A stretch of DNA of 64,000 bases from Ursus arctos. Its lineage: Eukaryota; Chordata; Mammalia; Carnivora; Ursidae. The first letter of the stretch is position 1. Every line of letters begins with the position of its first letter. Position numbers and translations under genes: made by a program. The stretch spans positions 1,865,001 through 1,929,000 of the forward strand of contig NW_026622897.1 of assembly GCF_023065955.2 (NCBI RefSeq). The letters are read 5' to 3'. A model generated the notes under the pieces. It searched no databases. It was not told the DNA's origin and saw nothing but the letters and a program-made list of their open reading frames with translations. This document shows positions 35,281 to 48,710 of the stretch, piece after piece.

Positions 35281-38200
35281 TGCAGGGAACCTTGCAAGAG
35301 TCAAGGTGAGGAGGGCTGCTGAGAGGGATAGTGTTGGAGCAGCTCTACTCCCACCCTGGCTCCAGGCATGGTAGACGAGGTATCAATAACTAGGTTTATG
35401 AGTAGTGCAAGGACAAACTGCAGACAGTCCCAACCAGGGCTCTGCTACAAGGGAAAGACCATCCTTCCTTATTTTCTTCCCCCATCAGTGTAGCAAAAAA
35501 CAAAAACAGAATGTAATACACAAAGAAGAGAAATTCGTTGGTGAAAGAGGAATGTCTCAAACTGGGATAGAACAGATTTAAACCACTTACGGAAGAGGAG
35601 GAATCTTACGCTAATCAGAGAGTCCATGTAGGCTGGCATGAATAACACTGCACTCTTCAGTTTGTCTTCTTAAAATAGTCAGGCCATAGTCAAAGTAGAG
35701 TTCTCATTCCACAGTGTGGACCCAACTAATTTCCTACTCTTCTCTGTATTTTCCTGTCAAGTTCTAACTTAATGGATCCCATCAGGATAGTGTTCAAGAC
35801 TGGATATTTGGACTCAATACCTCAGAGAGAAAACTGCTTTAATTGCTGTAGCTTCTGTGAGTAGACTGGACAAAATCTACACACTAATGCTTTCATAATT
35901 ATTGTTTAGAGCGTGACATTACAATAACATATACTTTCTACAGCACCAACAAAGAACGACTCTCACCCCTCCAACTTCCTAGGTCAACTTCCAAAATACT
36001 TTTCTCCAGTTCCAGTTCCAACTACACAATGAGAAAGGGAAAAAATCTGACCTCAAAATTTACAACAATAAAAGTGAAACAATATTTTATCCTGGTTTCT
36101 GTTTTTACAGGGCCAAAAGGCAAAATGCAACGTATATAGCTGAACTGTAACAAACAGTTATTTAAATTTAAGTATGTACACACACACTAAGTTTACAGAC
36201 TGTTGTTTTGTTAAAGCTTCCTGGATACTATTTGGGTAATAACTATACAAAAATGCAAAACCTGTTTTTATTTTTTCAAAGGTCCATTGGTTTGTACTTC
36301 CAGTTGGTCAAAAATGAAGACTGTGGAACAATTACAGCCTGAAGTAACAAAACACACACACAAACCTTTGATTCAGCAACCAGAGCCAAGCTCCGCAGCA
36401 GCTCACTTAACAAAGTGTCTGCAGCCATTTTGGGGGGCTCCCCAGGGTGAAATGTTCCACTTTGTATAGCTTTGTATATCATCAAAAATCTGCCGCAAGT
36501 ATGACCTTGAATATCTTCTGGAATAAGGTATAATTAAATAACCAAGATCTCTAGTAAATAACAGCTGCAAGATGAGCAACAAAAGATATGTCTTCTGAGC
36601 ACCGTTTTATTTACATCTTTCTGAACTGCAAACTTCTTTGCTCCATTGCATTTCAGATAGAGTGTCAGCCATTCTGTTTTGTTGTTTTTTTTTTTTTTTC
36701 CGGGAAAGCTCTTGGTCTCAAAAGATTCAAGCTTCCTTTTGCAATTAAGGCAGTTTCTTTCACCTCACTCAATTCACCAAAGAGACTCATATCATCATTC
36801 TAGAAATGCTCCTACCTACTGAGCGACATTTAAGAAGGGTTGATTTTGAGTACAAGGGAAAAAAAGATGGCATTGATTGTTCTTTCGTCAATAGTTCTGT
36901 TTTGTCATAGGAAAAAAAAAAGCACGTTATTGATCCATTCTTAGTAACTGAGAATTTCATAGAAATTCTTTGCAATTTCTCCTAATGTGTAGTCTTACTC
37001 ACATGTACAGACAATCTACTGTTAAGAAATGTCACCTATGTTTTCCATGAGACAAATTATGTAGCCACAGAATAAAGGTGAAGTAAATGTGGCCTGGAGG
37101 TTTGCTACATAGGCGCTCAGCATGTCTCTTCCAACAAGGAGCTAGTACAGACACTGGGAACTCTCGAGTGGAATTTCACAGGTTGGCAAAATGCCTATTA
37201 CAACTTTCACATTCGCTGCAGACATTCTCTTATAGACTATTTCCCTATTACATCTAAAAGTCAAATTCACAGTGAAATTCCCACAACCTGTATTTCTAAC
37301 GTTAGGCAGATTTTAATATGCAAACATTGCTAACCTAAGAAAAAAAGGCACACAAAGCTGGGACATTTGGGCTAATGTTAATATGATCTCCAAGGTGTCT
37401 TTAACATCTGTGCTTTTGACCAGCTCTTAGCAACTTAAACATATATCATGTTAACTAAGGGTATGAGGGAAAACATACCATATATGAGTGAAGAGGGGGT
37501 TTCCTTTGGGACCCTAGTGAACAAAAAGGTCTCACAAAACACAGAATTTGGCATTTACTGTCAAGAGGTACCTTTCACCTTGGCTGTAAATTTGGGTGAT
37601 AAACACAGGTGAATCAAAAGGATTCAAATCTCCCAAGTATACGCCTGAGGATACATTTCCACATGGTGATATCATCCAAAGAAAAATGGAACACAATGAC
37701 TTTTCATGCTGTTATTCTATTCATATTTCACATGTAAAACAAATTGGCCACAGAATACAAATTATTTTCAAAGAACCACAATAAGTCGACTGAGTTGCAT
37801 ACAAGTAATTGATACGAAAGTGAGTGTCTAATGTTTTGCTAATATTGTCAAAACAATGAGATACACAGAAGGCCCCTGTCAAAAAATGTGCATACAAATT
37901 ACCTATTTGCCCATATAAGTGTCAAGTCTGTATAATGGCTACTGAAGAACTGATCTCAAGAAGTTGCGGGCAGAATGTGGAGGACATCCTTTACCAAGGA
38001 TCACAGGGTGATTGATGCGTTAGAATAAGCCCCAAATCAATGCCCGGTGGAGTTCTCAGGAGTCAAGAAGATACCAACGTCGAGACCCTTCTTTAAGACG
38101 TAAAGAAATGGATTAACAGAGCTAAAAGTTTCAAAGTAGGGAAACAAACCTTGTAATATCCAGAGTCCGTGCCTTACGACTTAGATCAAACCATCTGCCA

Positions 38201-39561
38201 GATACCTTTTATTACATGTTGTGATTACCAAATACATAAAACCGTGAGAGTTACTGACAGGGCACTTGGAAATCTGAATGAGCCCACTCAGAGCAACAGC
38301 TGAGAACACTGGCACAGAACGTGAAGTATGAACAAAGTTACACTCACACTGAACCCTGAGCCAGGTACCAAGGTTTTGACCGGATGGTGTGAGGTCTAAG
38401 TCCATTACCTTTTTGTAAAATCGACATGAATTATTTGAGACTCCAGAAGAAATCATTTGAGAAAAATACCCATAACACAGTAATACATATGGTACTCCCC
38501 CTCGTCCAAATTCCTCTACGGTTTCTCTTCAGGAGCTAACACTGAGATGCAGACGGGGGTGCGGGCAGCCCTTACTGGGGCGCCCATCCAGGGAGCACCG
38601 GTGAGGAAATGGGAAAGCGGGCATAAAGCAAGACGACCTAGCACATTACTGCTGTGAGCACCGACGGCTCAACCCATCCGAGGAGCCACGCATAACATAC
38701 TTGAGAACCGCCCCACAAAGAGGGAGAAGCTGGGGTGTGTATCCCCGAATCCCCTCCCTGCTGCTTATCTGTGGTTTCTGTACTTCCAGGCTGAGGAGTG
38801 CTGAGCAGGCTCGCTGGGTGCGGAGACACCGAGACACACGGGCGGTGAGAACACGAAGGCCTCAGCATGTACAGAACACACGTGGGCTCCGGGAGAAGCG
38901 GGGGCCAGCCACGGTGTCTGCTCCCCAAGCATCCCAGAACCCCAGCTGTCTACTCAGCAGAGCTATAAGGACGGGAGCAACATTTCCAGCCACTGCGGAG
39001 CAGAGGGAAAGTCTTTCTGAATCTGCTCTCTTCTCTGCCCCTTTTCTCTTGGAGCCATCCTTATCCCTGCCCGTCAGGTCCCGTGGACTCTCCATGGAGT
39101 CCTCGACGTCCTGTGCATTCCTGCCCCACATGCCAGTACCTGGCAGGGGGGGGGGGCGGCGAGGGCGTGCTCCTGCTGGCCCTGCCATCACCGCGTTGGC
39201 TCCCCACTCTGTGCCTGGCGCTGTCCTACTCTCTGCTCTCGACGTGCACCCTGCTGCACACGTCTGCGTTAGGAAAGGCCGCGGCCACAAACGTGCCATT
39301 CCACGTGTGTTTCTCTGCAATGCTGCTCAAGGCCACCTTTTCTTTGGACGGGGTCCCGCCCTCTTATTTTGATCCTAACCTACGCCATCCTGAAAAGAAG
39401 CTGCCCCTTGGCCATACAGCCAGAGCATCAGAGACTGAGTTGTCTTCTAATAGGATCAAAAGTGAAGTTCTCTCACCTCAAGATCCATTGGCGGGGGGCG
39501 GGGGGAGAGAACAGAAATTCTATTTCTATTTACTGTAACTGATCCATTTAAAAATAGTTTA
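35281..39561. other. intron 1 sequence; GC-rich island at about 38640-39420
   Basis: Mostly AT-rich and unremarkable to about 38500. From about 38640 to 39420 the sequence becomes rich in G, C and CpG and carries long frames on both strands (plus 38701-39372, minus 38862-39320). None starts convincingly or resembles a known protein. A G run lies near 39146. Confidence 0.4.
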
Positions 39562-39750
39562 TTTTTTAAAATATTTATTTATTTTAGAGAGTGGGGGGAA
39601 GGGGCAGAGGGCGAGGGAGAGAGAGAATCTTGAGCAGACTCCCTGATGAGTGTGAAGCCCAACTCCGGGCTCGATCTCATGACCCTGAGATCATGACTGT
39701 CTGATCGAGAGTTGGACATTTAACCAACTGAACCACCCAGGCATCCCATC
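39562..39750 (-). mobile_element. Can-SINE, minus orientation, older type
   Basis: AAAATATTTATTTATTTTAGAGAG, GAGAATCTTGAGCAGACTCC, CTGAGATCATGACTG and CCACCCAGGCATCCC. Target duplication AAAAATAGTTTA at 39550-39561 and 39751-39762. Confidence 0.92.
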
Positions 39751-39787
39751 AAAAATAGTTTACAAGCAGTGAGACTGTGAGCAAACT

Positions 39788-40110
39788 TTTTTTTTTTTAA
39801 GTAATGAGGTGCACCATCAAAACAGCTTGAAGGTCCTGAGAGACCAGATCTGTTGTCCAATGGCCATAGGAACAATGACCTCTGCCAACATACCAGTTCT
39901 TCATGGAACTTTCAGATGGCTGTTCTCGATTGTGCCAAGAAGTCCGCCAGGTTTGCGACCTCTGCATTAGGCCGTCCAGATGACTCTCGGTATCCACTTT
40001 TGAGTGTTTGATTTCCTCAGCTCTGTAATCTGTTTTTTGTTTTTTTAAAGGCCTTTGAGGAAGGTGTCCTATGGAATGAGGTCCTCTCACTGTCCATCTA
40101 ATACATAACT
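39788..40110 (-). other. open frame ending at an A run; retrocopy candidate
   Basis: Read on the minus strand, a 97-codon frame (40090-39797) stops directly before a run of 12 A. This looks like the 3' end of a retroposed transcript, but I do not recognise the protein and found no target duplication. Confidence 0.2.
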
Positions 40111-40749
40111 GTCCACAACAGGGATTCTAAATCATAATTTATGGGAAAGATGATTCTTACATTCACGGTATCCACCTCAACAGTTTGGTTGCATCCAGTA
40201 CAAGCATTACTAACTTGATTTACTCTGCAACGCTTTTTCACTCTTAATTAGGGTGAATGGATTGTCTTTACACTATGTTCTGTCTGCTGAATAATCCTAT
40301 ACTCACCTTATGAGCACAGGCCTCGTTGTTTCCTTTCTTTAACCTAGAAGAACACCTTGCAGACCGTGATGGTTAAAAACAACATTGAATAAAATGTTGG
40401 CATAATGTCCTATGAAGGGATTTGCTTAGTCAACCCTTGAAGCCTCCTTCCTGATTTTGAAACAGATTTGGTACCAGGTCTTGCTACTATTTTGGGCAGC
40501 CCAGAGGGCAAGGTCGAATGGAGCAGGGATAGCTCTAAAAGACACAACAGTATCCAGTCCAAGTCAAGAAGTGGTTAAAATTAATCTACATATCTCCTTC
40601 AGGATTTATAAATCCCATCCTTGCTTTTTACTTCTCCAGGTTGATAATTACTGTTTCTACTCGTATGCGGACACAATAACTGACTTTGCTAGAGTGTTTT
40701 CCTATTTACAGGACAAATTCAAATTATCCATTAAGTCCACACGGAAATC
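40111..40749. other. intron 1 sequence, nothing recognised
   Basis: No gene or clear repeat was recognised. A 202-codon plus frame (40457-41065) runs through the MIR at its 3' side and is therefore unlikely to be coding. Confidence 0.4.
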
Positions 40750-40870
40750 CTATGGAAAAGAGATTATTGTCATCATCCCCATTTTACATAAGAGGATAAT
40801 GAAGCTCAGAGAAATTAATGCTTTGTCCAAGGGCATTCAGATAATAAGTGACAAATTCAGGGAACTTAAA
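40750..40870 (-). mobile_element. MIR SINE fragment, reverse
   Basis: TTATTGTCATCATCCCCATTTTACATAAGAGGATAATGAAGCTCAGAG is the reverse MIR core. Confidence 0.75.
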
Positions 40871-43800
40871 CCCTATTTTTATGACTTCAAAGCAACCACA
40901 GGCTTTCTACCTCACTGGTCTGTGTATCTTAACCAGTTCACATGTGTGCGTGGGCGAGAGCGTGACAGCAACACAGAGACACAAGGGGGGGGAGACAGAG
41001 AGAGAGAGACTGTTTTTCAGAACTGTAGTGATAGAACACTGCTGTTTTATGTAAGGATAGAATAACGTATCTTGATTAAATTTTTGATACTAGTTTCTGA
41101 AGATGCCTGTGTTTTGTTGACCTTCTTTTTGGACACAGGCAGAATGAGTCAATAGTTTCCAAGAACAGAACACGCAGCTTTCTTTTTAAGAAGTGATTCA
41201 CTTAGAGCCTATTTTATTAAAAGTATAGCATGATTTCCCCCTCTAATTAAGGTTTCTTGTGTCTACGATGGTCCTAGTTATTTTAGATGAAAAATTCCAT
41301 ACCATAAAGGAATGATCTCACCTAGGACTATGAAAGAGAAGGTCAAGAGACCTGATGTCACCTGCTGGACAGGTGTGCCTCACATCTACCCCAACCACAA
41401 AACTGTGTCTCCTGCATGAAGTGATCATTGGTTTTCTTTGTGGTTGTTGCTGTTTGTTTTTAGGTTGGTCTGCTGCAAATTCAAGAGGTGATGATCCTGT
41501 TTGCTCTGAACTTTTCTATAAGGAAATAGTCTACGAGTCCAACTTTAATATCAGAAACGATGACTACAGCAGGACTCCACGCTTTTATTTTAATTGAATG
41601 CCAGTTTATTTCATGTTGCATAAGCAGTAATTTACGAGTTATCCTTAGAACATTTGGTCCCGTGTCTCAGCCACAGGCACGAAGGGTCCAGCACAACTCT
41701 CCATTCTCGATGAAAAACACTGCAGTGAGAACATAAAATAAAACCAAGACTTTGTTCAAAATTAATAGTGTCTTAAGTTGTTTTGAAGAATAACAAGGAA
41801 ATGCAGAAAAATAAAAGACTCAAAAACAGTTTTGTTAGGGTTGCCTGAGACCTTTCTGTTTCATTTCATTTATAGTTTGTAAAGAAAAAACAAAATCAAT
41901 GATCCTATCTTCTTTCTCTTCAACGTTAGAAATTGGGTCTCTGATTGGGAAAAGCCAGGGCATGCAGGGACTTGGATTAGTTCCTGTCCTCGGGAGGTCT
42001 CCAAAAAGAGACTACTTATGTTCTGTGCATAAGCAGCACTGAAATATTTCACCAATACCTGAGTAAGCAAGAGCATATCAGCGGTTAAGCACATTTCATG
42101 AGCTGAGTGAAACAGAATATTCGTAAGTGGAATGGGAATAATAATGGAGCAAGATGGGCCTGGGTGTCTGGTGTCTCAGAACAGAGACAGCCCACAGAGA
42201 CACTAACACCTCCAAACCTTTCTAATGATAGGAAGGAAAATGCTCTGTGCTGGATGCCATTAAGATGGTCTAAGCAAGAATCCCTGTATCTGGGCTGCTA
42301 AATTTAATTTTTCTGAGAAAAACAGGTGAGTTGATTTCCCTTTTATTTGCTTTTTCTTTTTTTTTTTTAAACGACGCTTTTGTTTATCAGGCTTTGTTTC
42401 TCATTTTCATGGCTGGAATACAATGAAATCCTATTGACAGATGGGCTTTAGCCATGCTAATTACCATGGCAATCAATTAACTCAGCTGCTGTTTAGAATA
42501 GAGAAAGCTACATCAACAACAATCTGGAAATTCTGTCTTTTATGAGACCATTGTAGAAACATCACCTATCATGCATATAATTCAAGAAATGTCAGATGGA
42601 TCATGTTATTATCATGGCACAAGGGGCTTTCGTATTTATTTGAGACCTTTCGCTCTATCTTTGTCCTGTCAGGAAGCTAGTGTAGACCCATACTGCAAAG
42701 ACAGGTGGACCCAAGTGTCGGCTTAAAGTGACACGCCACATCACTAGCTCTACAGGTGGCGTGGCCGGTGGCGAGAGGCCTCGGGTCCGTCACGTCTGAG
42801 GGGACCACGCGCTATTCCTCTGTGCTCCACGGTTAGAAGTCTCCCGTGTCAGGGTGACTGTGTGTGGAGAAAGTAAAAACCGGTGAAGGTCACCAAGTTC
42901 TGCATCGTCTCATAGACGTGTGTTGTTCCATCAACACTGTTAAGTATGATATCCACCGATGACACACGTTCGAACGAAAAGCCACCACAAGGACTTGCGG
43001 ATATGCCTGAAGGAGCCTCTACCCGTTTTCTGCTGAGTTCTCTGGCCAGGCTAGAGAGTAACACAAGATCGGCGGGCAGCGTGATGCTAACGTCTTGAAG
43101 GAATCTCTGCCTCACCATAAAGCAGCTGAAGGTAAACTGAGGATTAGCCACGCGGAGTTCAATCTGGGCACCACATCGGCTTTCCCTCATGGAGCGAAGA
43201 GGGTCCCTTCACCACTAAGGCTCTGACTGGAAGGAAACATGGGTGTCCCTTCTGTGTGTGTCTGTGTGGGTGCCTGTGTGGACGGTGGGGACAGAGACTG
43301 CACCCAACCTACCATCCTACTGCATCCATTCGGACACAGCACCTACGAGGACCACAGGGGACAGTGAGACATATGTCTGTGTGAGGAGAAAGGAGTCAGG
43401 TGGGTGGTCTGCTCAAGGAAGGGGCTGCTCCTCCAAACCCAGGCAGGTAGAGGTGTACGATGACCAAGTCCTCCTTCTGGGCCCAATGCAGCAGCTGGTG
43501 CAGGAGCCTTCTGCACCGTCCCGACCGCGCCCTGCACGGCCCCAACAAGGAAACCTCATCTCTTCTAAGCAAGCATAGCGTTTTATTTACACACCCATCA
43601 GGACTCTGATTAATTTCTACTACATGAAATAACTCAAAGTGCATGAGTCTTATCTCTCCTTGTAGGCATCTTGTTCTTTGAAAGAAGAAAATGATTCTGA
43701 GTCATCCTTCTGTCCTAGAAGCTACTAGTCCAGTCCAATGACTTGCTTATAGGGTGCTGTCACTAAATTTTTACTATGAGAAATTATTAACACAGTTCTG

Positions 43801-44904
43801 AGCTCATCTCCAAATGGTGCAAAAGCTTAACTAAGTATGTAAATAACTAACGAGACAATAATTTTCCAAATACGTATTCTTCTGGACAATTAACAGGGCC
43901 AGCTCAAGATACTTCCAAAGAATAGCATCGCCCTCCACTGACTTCCTAGTAGGAATCACTATACAGGAAGAACAAAGAGGAGGAGCAGAGAAATCACAAG
44001 TAAATTAGACCGAAAGAGAAAACAAATAACAACAGTGATTCAGACCTCAGCAGCACCCTTCCAGCAGCAGTAAGGAAGGATTCATGAAGATCTAGAATGT
44101 TAGTGACACTTGGATGGGGACTCCCGTCCGGTCTGTAGGGCTGTGGCTACTTTCCCACTCAGTCCAACACTTCTGTTTGTGTATCATGATCGACACCATT
44201 TGTTAGGAAATTTGTAGGGTTCAAGTTTGAATAAGATATCTTACATCAAACAAAACAAAACAAAACCTAATGTAGGAAATATACCACATAGTAGTTTTAA
44301 TGAAATAAAAATACAATTTTTAAAATAAAAATAAAATAAGGCTTTAGTAACGGTGCTAACTTGCAAAAACCCTTTGCATCATCCTCTAGTTTGGTAGTTA
44401 AGTCAAACATATACCACTGTTCTTGGAAGTTAAGGAATATGCTCAGAAATATGGATTTTCTATCAACTACTCTGGAAAAGAAAGACACCTAGAAAATGCT
44501 TAAAAAGGAATACTTTGCTGATTGAATATTAACACCACATGAGAGGGAACCAGCTAATTTTCTCATTTTCAGGGTAACACATAATTACCTAAATGTAATG
44601 AGGAATTAATGATGATGTCAGTGTTAATATTCTGACAAAGAAAATTTATGTTGAAGTTATTAAAGTGTATTTGAACTTATGCACAGGTCACGCTGGCATT
44701 TCTAAACTACAGTGACAGTATCTTTGACATGTATTGATTACAAGTTTACTATAAAAGAGTAAATATTAAAAAATGGTTTGAATGGTTTTCCTCAATCACA
44801 GCTCAATTCAAAACATCTTAAGGCCCCATTAGCATTACTGTTACTATTTTGTTGCATGGTTATTCTCCATAGAGCAAAAATTTAAAAAAATGGAAACATT
44901 CTTT
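40871..44904. other. intron 1 sequence; GC-richer segment at about 42700-43580
   Basis: Mostly AT-rich. At 42700-43580 CpG is more frequent and frames of about 110 codons lie on both strands (minus 42849-43190, plus 43243-43578). I do not recognise either. An (AAAAC)n run lies near 44250. Confidence 0.4.
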
Positions 44905-45108
44905 TTCTTTTCTTTTCTCTTTAAGATATTATTTATTTATTTGATAGAGAGGGACAGCCAGCGAGAGAGGGAACACAAGCAGGGGGAGTGGGAGAGGAAG
45001 AAGCAGGCTCCTAGCGGAGAAGCCTGATGTGGGGCTCGATCCCACAACACTGGGATCACGCCCTGAGCAGAAGGCAGACGCTTAATGACTGCACCACCCA
45101 GGTGCCCC
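44905..45108 (-). mobile_element. Can-SINE, minus orientation, young type
   Basis: TATTATTTATTTATTTGATAGAGAGG, GCCAGCGAGAGAGGGAACAC, GGGATCACGCCCTGAGCAGAAG and the CCACCCAGGTGCCCC head. An imperfect duplication around GAAACATTC flanks it. Confidence 0.93.
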
Positions 45109-45177
45109 GAAAACATTCCTTTTCTAAGGCACATTGAAAGTTAAGAAACAAGTATCAACCTATGAAATCATATACTT

Positions 45178-45375
45178 TAAAAGATTATATCTATTTATTT
45201 GAGATAGAGGGAGCACACGCGTGTGCAAGTGGGGGAAGGACAAAGGGAGAGGGACAAGAAGACTCCCGCTGAGCACAGAGCTGGATGCTGGCCTTGATCC
45301 CAGGACCCCGAGATCATGACCTGAACGGAAACCAAGAGTCCGACACTCAACCAACTGAGCCACCCAGGCGCCCCC
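45178..45375 (-). mobile_element. Can-SINE, minus orientation, older type
   Basis: AAAGATTATATCTATTTATTTGAG, CCCCGAGATCATGACCTGAACG and GAGCCACCCAGGCGCCCCC. It lies 70 bases from the previous SINE in the same orientation. Confidence 0.93.
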
Positions 45376-47879
45376 ATAAATTGTTTTTAACATGTCTTTA
45401 ATTTATTACACTAAATTTATTTGATCTGTGTTTCTCTCACAAGTTATAAGTAATCTATGAACCTTCAGTAATAAGGTGTGTGTCCTACACATCTGAGTCA
45501 TTCTTATATGAGTAAGACATTGGAAGGGACCATAAGGCACAAAATCGTTAGCAGCAAGCTTTCTTAAAAATAAATAAATACACACACATGTACATTTAGA
45601 CTTGGAAAGTAAAGCCAAAGCCAAAAGTTACCGAGAGATATTATATTATTTTCAACATGCAATATATAACTCAAAATGCATCCCTTTTCATGATGAAATG
45701 TTAAAACAGTAATCTGTAAAATAAAGTGATAAATACATACCCTCTAAAAGTGCTCCCTGCTGGGAAATGACATCATCTTTTAATTGCACAAAGTGATTGG
45801 AAACGTGTCCAGACTGAGTATGCATTTGCTTTCTCTCTCTCCACACAGGTCTATCTGTGTGTCTTCTGTCCATATTCTGTCTCCTTATAATAGAGAAAAT
45901 TCACTAGCTGAGTTGCCAGAAGATTGATATGGAATAAATTGTCAGGTCTCCTGAGTTCCTTCAATTACATACTGTTTATACATTTATTTAAGAGGTTTAA
46001 TCATGGTGTTTAAGTCTCGAAGACGGTAACACTAAACCTCTCCAATGGGAAACCTTCAACATACGTACAAAAGCTGATTTTCATCAGAGTATCATCAATG
46101 TGGTCTATTAAATAATTATCTGAAGAAATATACGTCACTCATTTGCAACAGTGGAGGCACAATTATTGTATTATTGTCAAGCGAATGGAAGAACAGGAGA
46201 AAGATCTGGGGTTTAAACTCTACATCAGTTTTGAAAATTCTTTCCTAAATTGCTTTTGAGAATTTCAAGTAACAATTGCCCTGTTTTAATAAGTCTTCAT
46301 TACACTTTATTTTTAAAGTAATAGTAGGCACATATTTCAAGGAGGGAATCCAGACACAGCAAGGGAATATATTCGCTTAAGGTGGTTTAATTCTCATATA
46401 TGCTACATACTGACATTTACACAGCTACTCCTTTTTCACAGAAAAGACATTTATTTGCTCTGCAAAGCAAGACACAGAACTTGAAGCCGCCAGCTGACTG
46501 GAAGAAGTGAAACCATCAATTATCTGGATTTTTTTGCTGCATTAAGGTTTTAAAAGAGGCAAATTATAAAGGGCATTATTGTAGATTTATTCCAGAAAAT
46601 AACTTCAGGGCTGTTTCCTTGGCCGGCATGAAATCAGTGTCATCTTTTCTATTTTCTGGGTATTTAGGCCGTACAATGAGAATTGATTTTCTGAGCGATA
46701 GCCCCGAGACCTTGCAGGGGTCTCACTTATCAAAGAAAGGTTCGATTATGTTCCCGTATTGTACTTGCCAAGGGAGAAAAAGCAAGAGAATATACTTCAC
46801 AGAAACTCCTCCAGAGAAGTCATAATAACCTCCAGTTACCTGGGTTTGCACATCTAGGTATGCAGATAGCCCATTTCTCAAGAGCCTGTGCAACAGGAAT
46901 TTATGGTGTGGAGACATTTTGTATTTAGGAGTATTCATATATATTCCCAATGGTCCCTGAGTTTATTACATAATCAGAGTACGTTTTTAATTACAATTTT
47001 GAGGTAAGATAATTACACATATAGCATCTGAATCACCCATAGTGCTGAGGAAAATGAAAGACTCGTACAATATATATAACCCCAGAAGGCTGTGTTTAGT
47101 GTTTCAGATTCCAGGCCGTTTTGCAACAGAGATTTAAGGCCTGCATGGCGGCTGGATGAGAGGACACTAAGCTCCCCGCTAATCCTGATACCCTATGTGA
47201 TATTCTAGGCAATGATGACACTTCATTGGCCAGACCTTGAGGCTTCTTGCTTTCCTTGAGGAAAGCTGTGTGTTCTCAGAAAAGGGTAAAATAGTAAAAG
47301 GGACATAAATGCAAAATGCCGACAAAAGAATTACAGCAAGCTAATAAAACAGACTGCATGAACCTTAATTATGTTCAGTATCAAAGCAATGGTAATATGA
47401 AAAAAAAATGTTAACTTCTTTTGATGTGAACTCCGGATTCTTGTTTGCCAAAAAAAGAGGAAAAGCTTATTCTACAAGAGTAATTTCAGCCACTGTTTAA
47501 GAAAACAAAACCCTCACATTATCTCCCTAACTTATTAAGATTTTAAAACCGAACTGTGCAAAGCTGGTTGGTGGGAAGTGACAGAGGACGTGGACTAGGA
47601 GACTTGCGGGCTTCTGGCAGAGTCGTCTGGGCGCGACAGGTCTCACCTCACAGTTGCCCTTGAGCTCAGCACGACCACGGCTGATCTCTGACGAACTTAT
47701 CAGGACACCAAGAACATCAGAAGAAATTTATTAACTTAATATTTTGAGTCAAAGGGCCATCCATCGCTACAAACAGTAGAAAAACTGCTCTATTAAATTC
47801 ATAATTTTCTACAGGAAAATTCCAATGCTAGATTTTTTTTTTTCTCCTCAAATTTTATAAAATCCTCCTTCTCCTGAAA
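45376..47879. other. AT-rich intron 1 sequence
   Basis: No gene, RNA or clear repeat was recognised. Confidence 0.4.
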
Positions 47880-48085
47880 GTACTGCTGCCTCTCTGGTTA
47901 AGGGTGTGAAGCCGGGTCCTGCACGTCTCAGCCCTTGGGCTCTGGCACGTCCACCCCTGTGGCTGACTCCTCGCCGTCTCTCCAAGCCCAGCACTTTCAG
48001 GAAGCCTTCCCGGCCTGACCCCCTCTCCACATTCTGCATTTGTTTTCTGGATATTATTCATTTCTCCCGTGTTGTACTGACTTCT
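47880..48085 (+). mobile_element. L2 LINE segment, left of the TG array
   Basis: CTCTCTGGTTAAGGGTGTGAAGC, CTTTCAGGAAGCCTTCCCGG and TTTCTCCCGTGTTGTACTGAC follow L2 order. The element seems to continue at 48571 after the microsatellite. Confidence 0.6.
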
Positions 48086-48109
48086 CTGGTATTTTTTTAA
48101 GCCCTCGAT

Positions 48110-48570
48110 TTGTGTGTGTGTGTGCGCATATGTGTGTATATGTGCACGTGTTTATATGTGTGCATGTATATATGCATGTACTTGCACACGTGTGCACACA
48201 CGTGTCTGTGTGCATGTGCATGTATATCCATGTGTCTACGTGTGCATATGTGTGTGCGTGTGTGGGTATGTACAGTGTATGTGTGTGCGTGCATGTGCAC
48301 GTATGTGCACACATGTGTATGTGTGCATGTGTGTATGTGCACGTATGTGTGCATGTGTGTATGTCCATGTGTCTGTCTGCACGTGTATATGTGCCTGTGT
48401 GCATGTGCGTGTATATGTGCGCATGTGTATGTGTGTGCACATATGCATGTATGTGTGTATGCATGTATGCACATACATGTGTCTCTATGCGTGTGTATGC
48501 GTGTGTGTATGTGTGCATGTGTGTGGGTGTATGTGTGTGCATGTGTGTGGGTATGCACACGTGCACACAT
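48110..48570. repeat. TG-rich compound microsatellite, about 460 bp
   Basis: Alternating purine-pyrimidine sequence made of TGTG, TGCA, TATG and CACG words for about 460 bases. It gives long Cys/Val/Met-rich frames on one strand and His/Thr-rich frames on the other; these are repeat artefacts, not genes. Confidence 0.95.
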
Positions 48571-48710
48571 CCTCCTTTAGACTCTGGCTCCTCTACAAGC
48601 CCAGCCTGCACTTAACATCGTTCGTGCATGCATCTCTAGAACTTAGCACATGCTTCACACACACTGGGCATTTAGTCAACATTTCCAAAATAAATGAATA
48701 TGAGTATGGA
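48571..48710 (+). mobile_element. L2 LINE 3' end, right of the TG array
   Basis: TTTAGACTCTGGCTCCTCTAC, TCTAGAACTTAGCACATGCTTC, ACTGGGCATTTAGTCAACATTTCC and AAATAAATGAAT make the L2 3' terminus. Confidence 0.65.

Noticed and set aside
40457..41065. 202-codon plus frame
   Set aside because: It runs through a reverse MIR and shows no recognisable domain.
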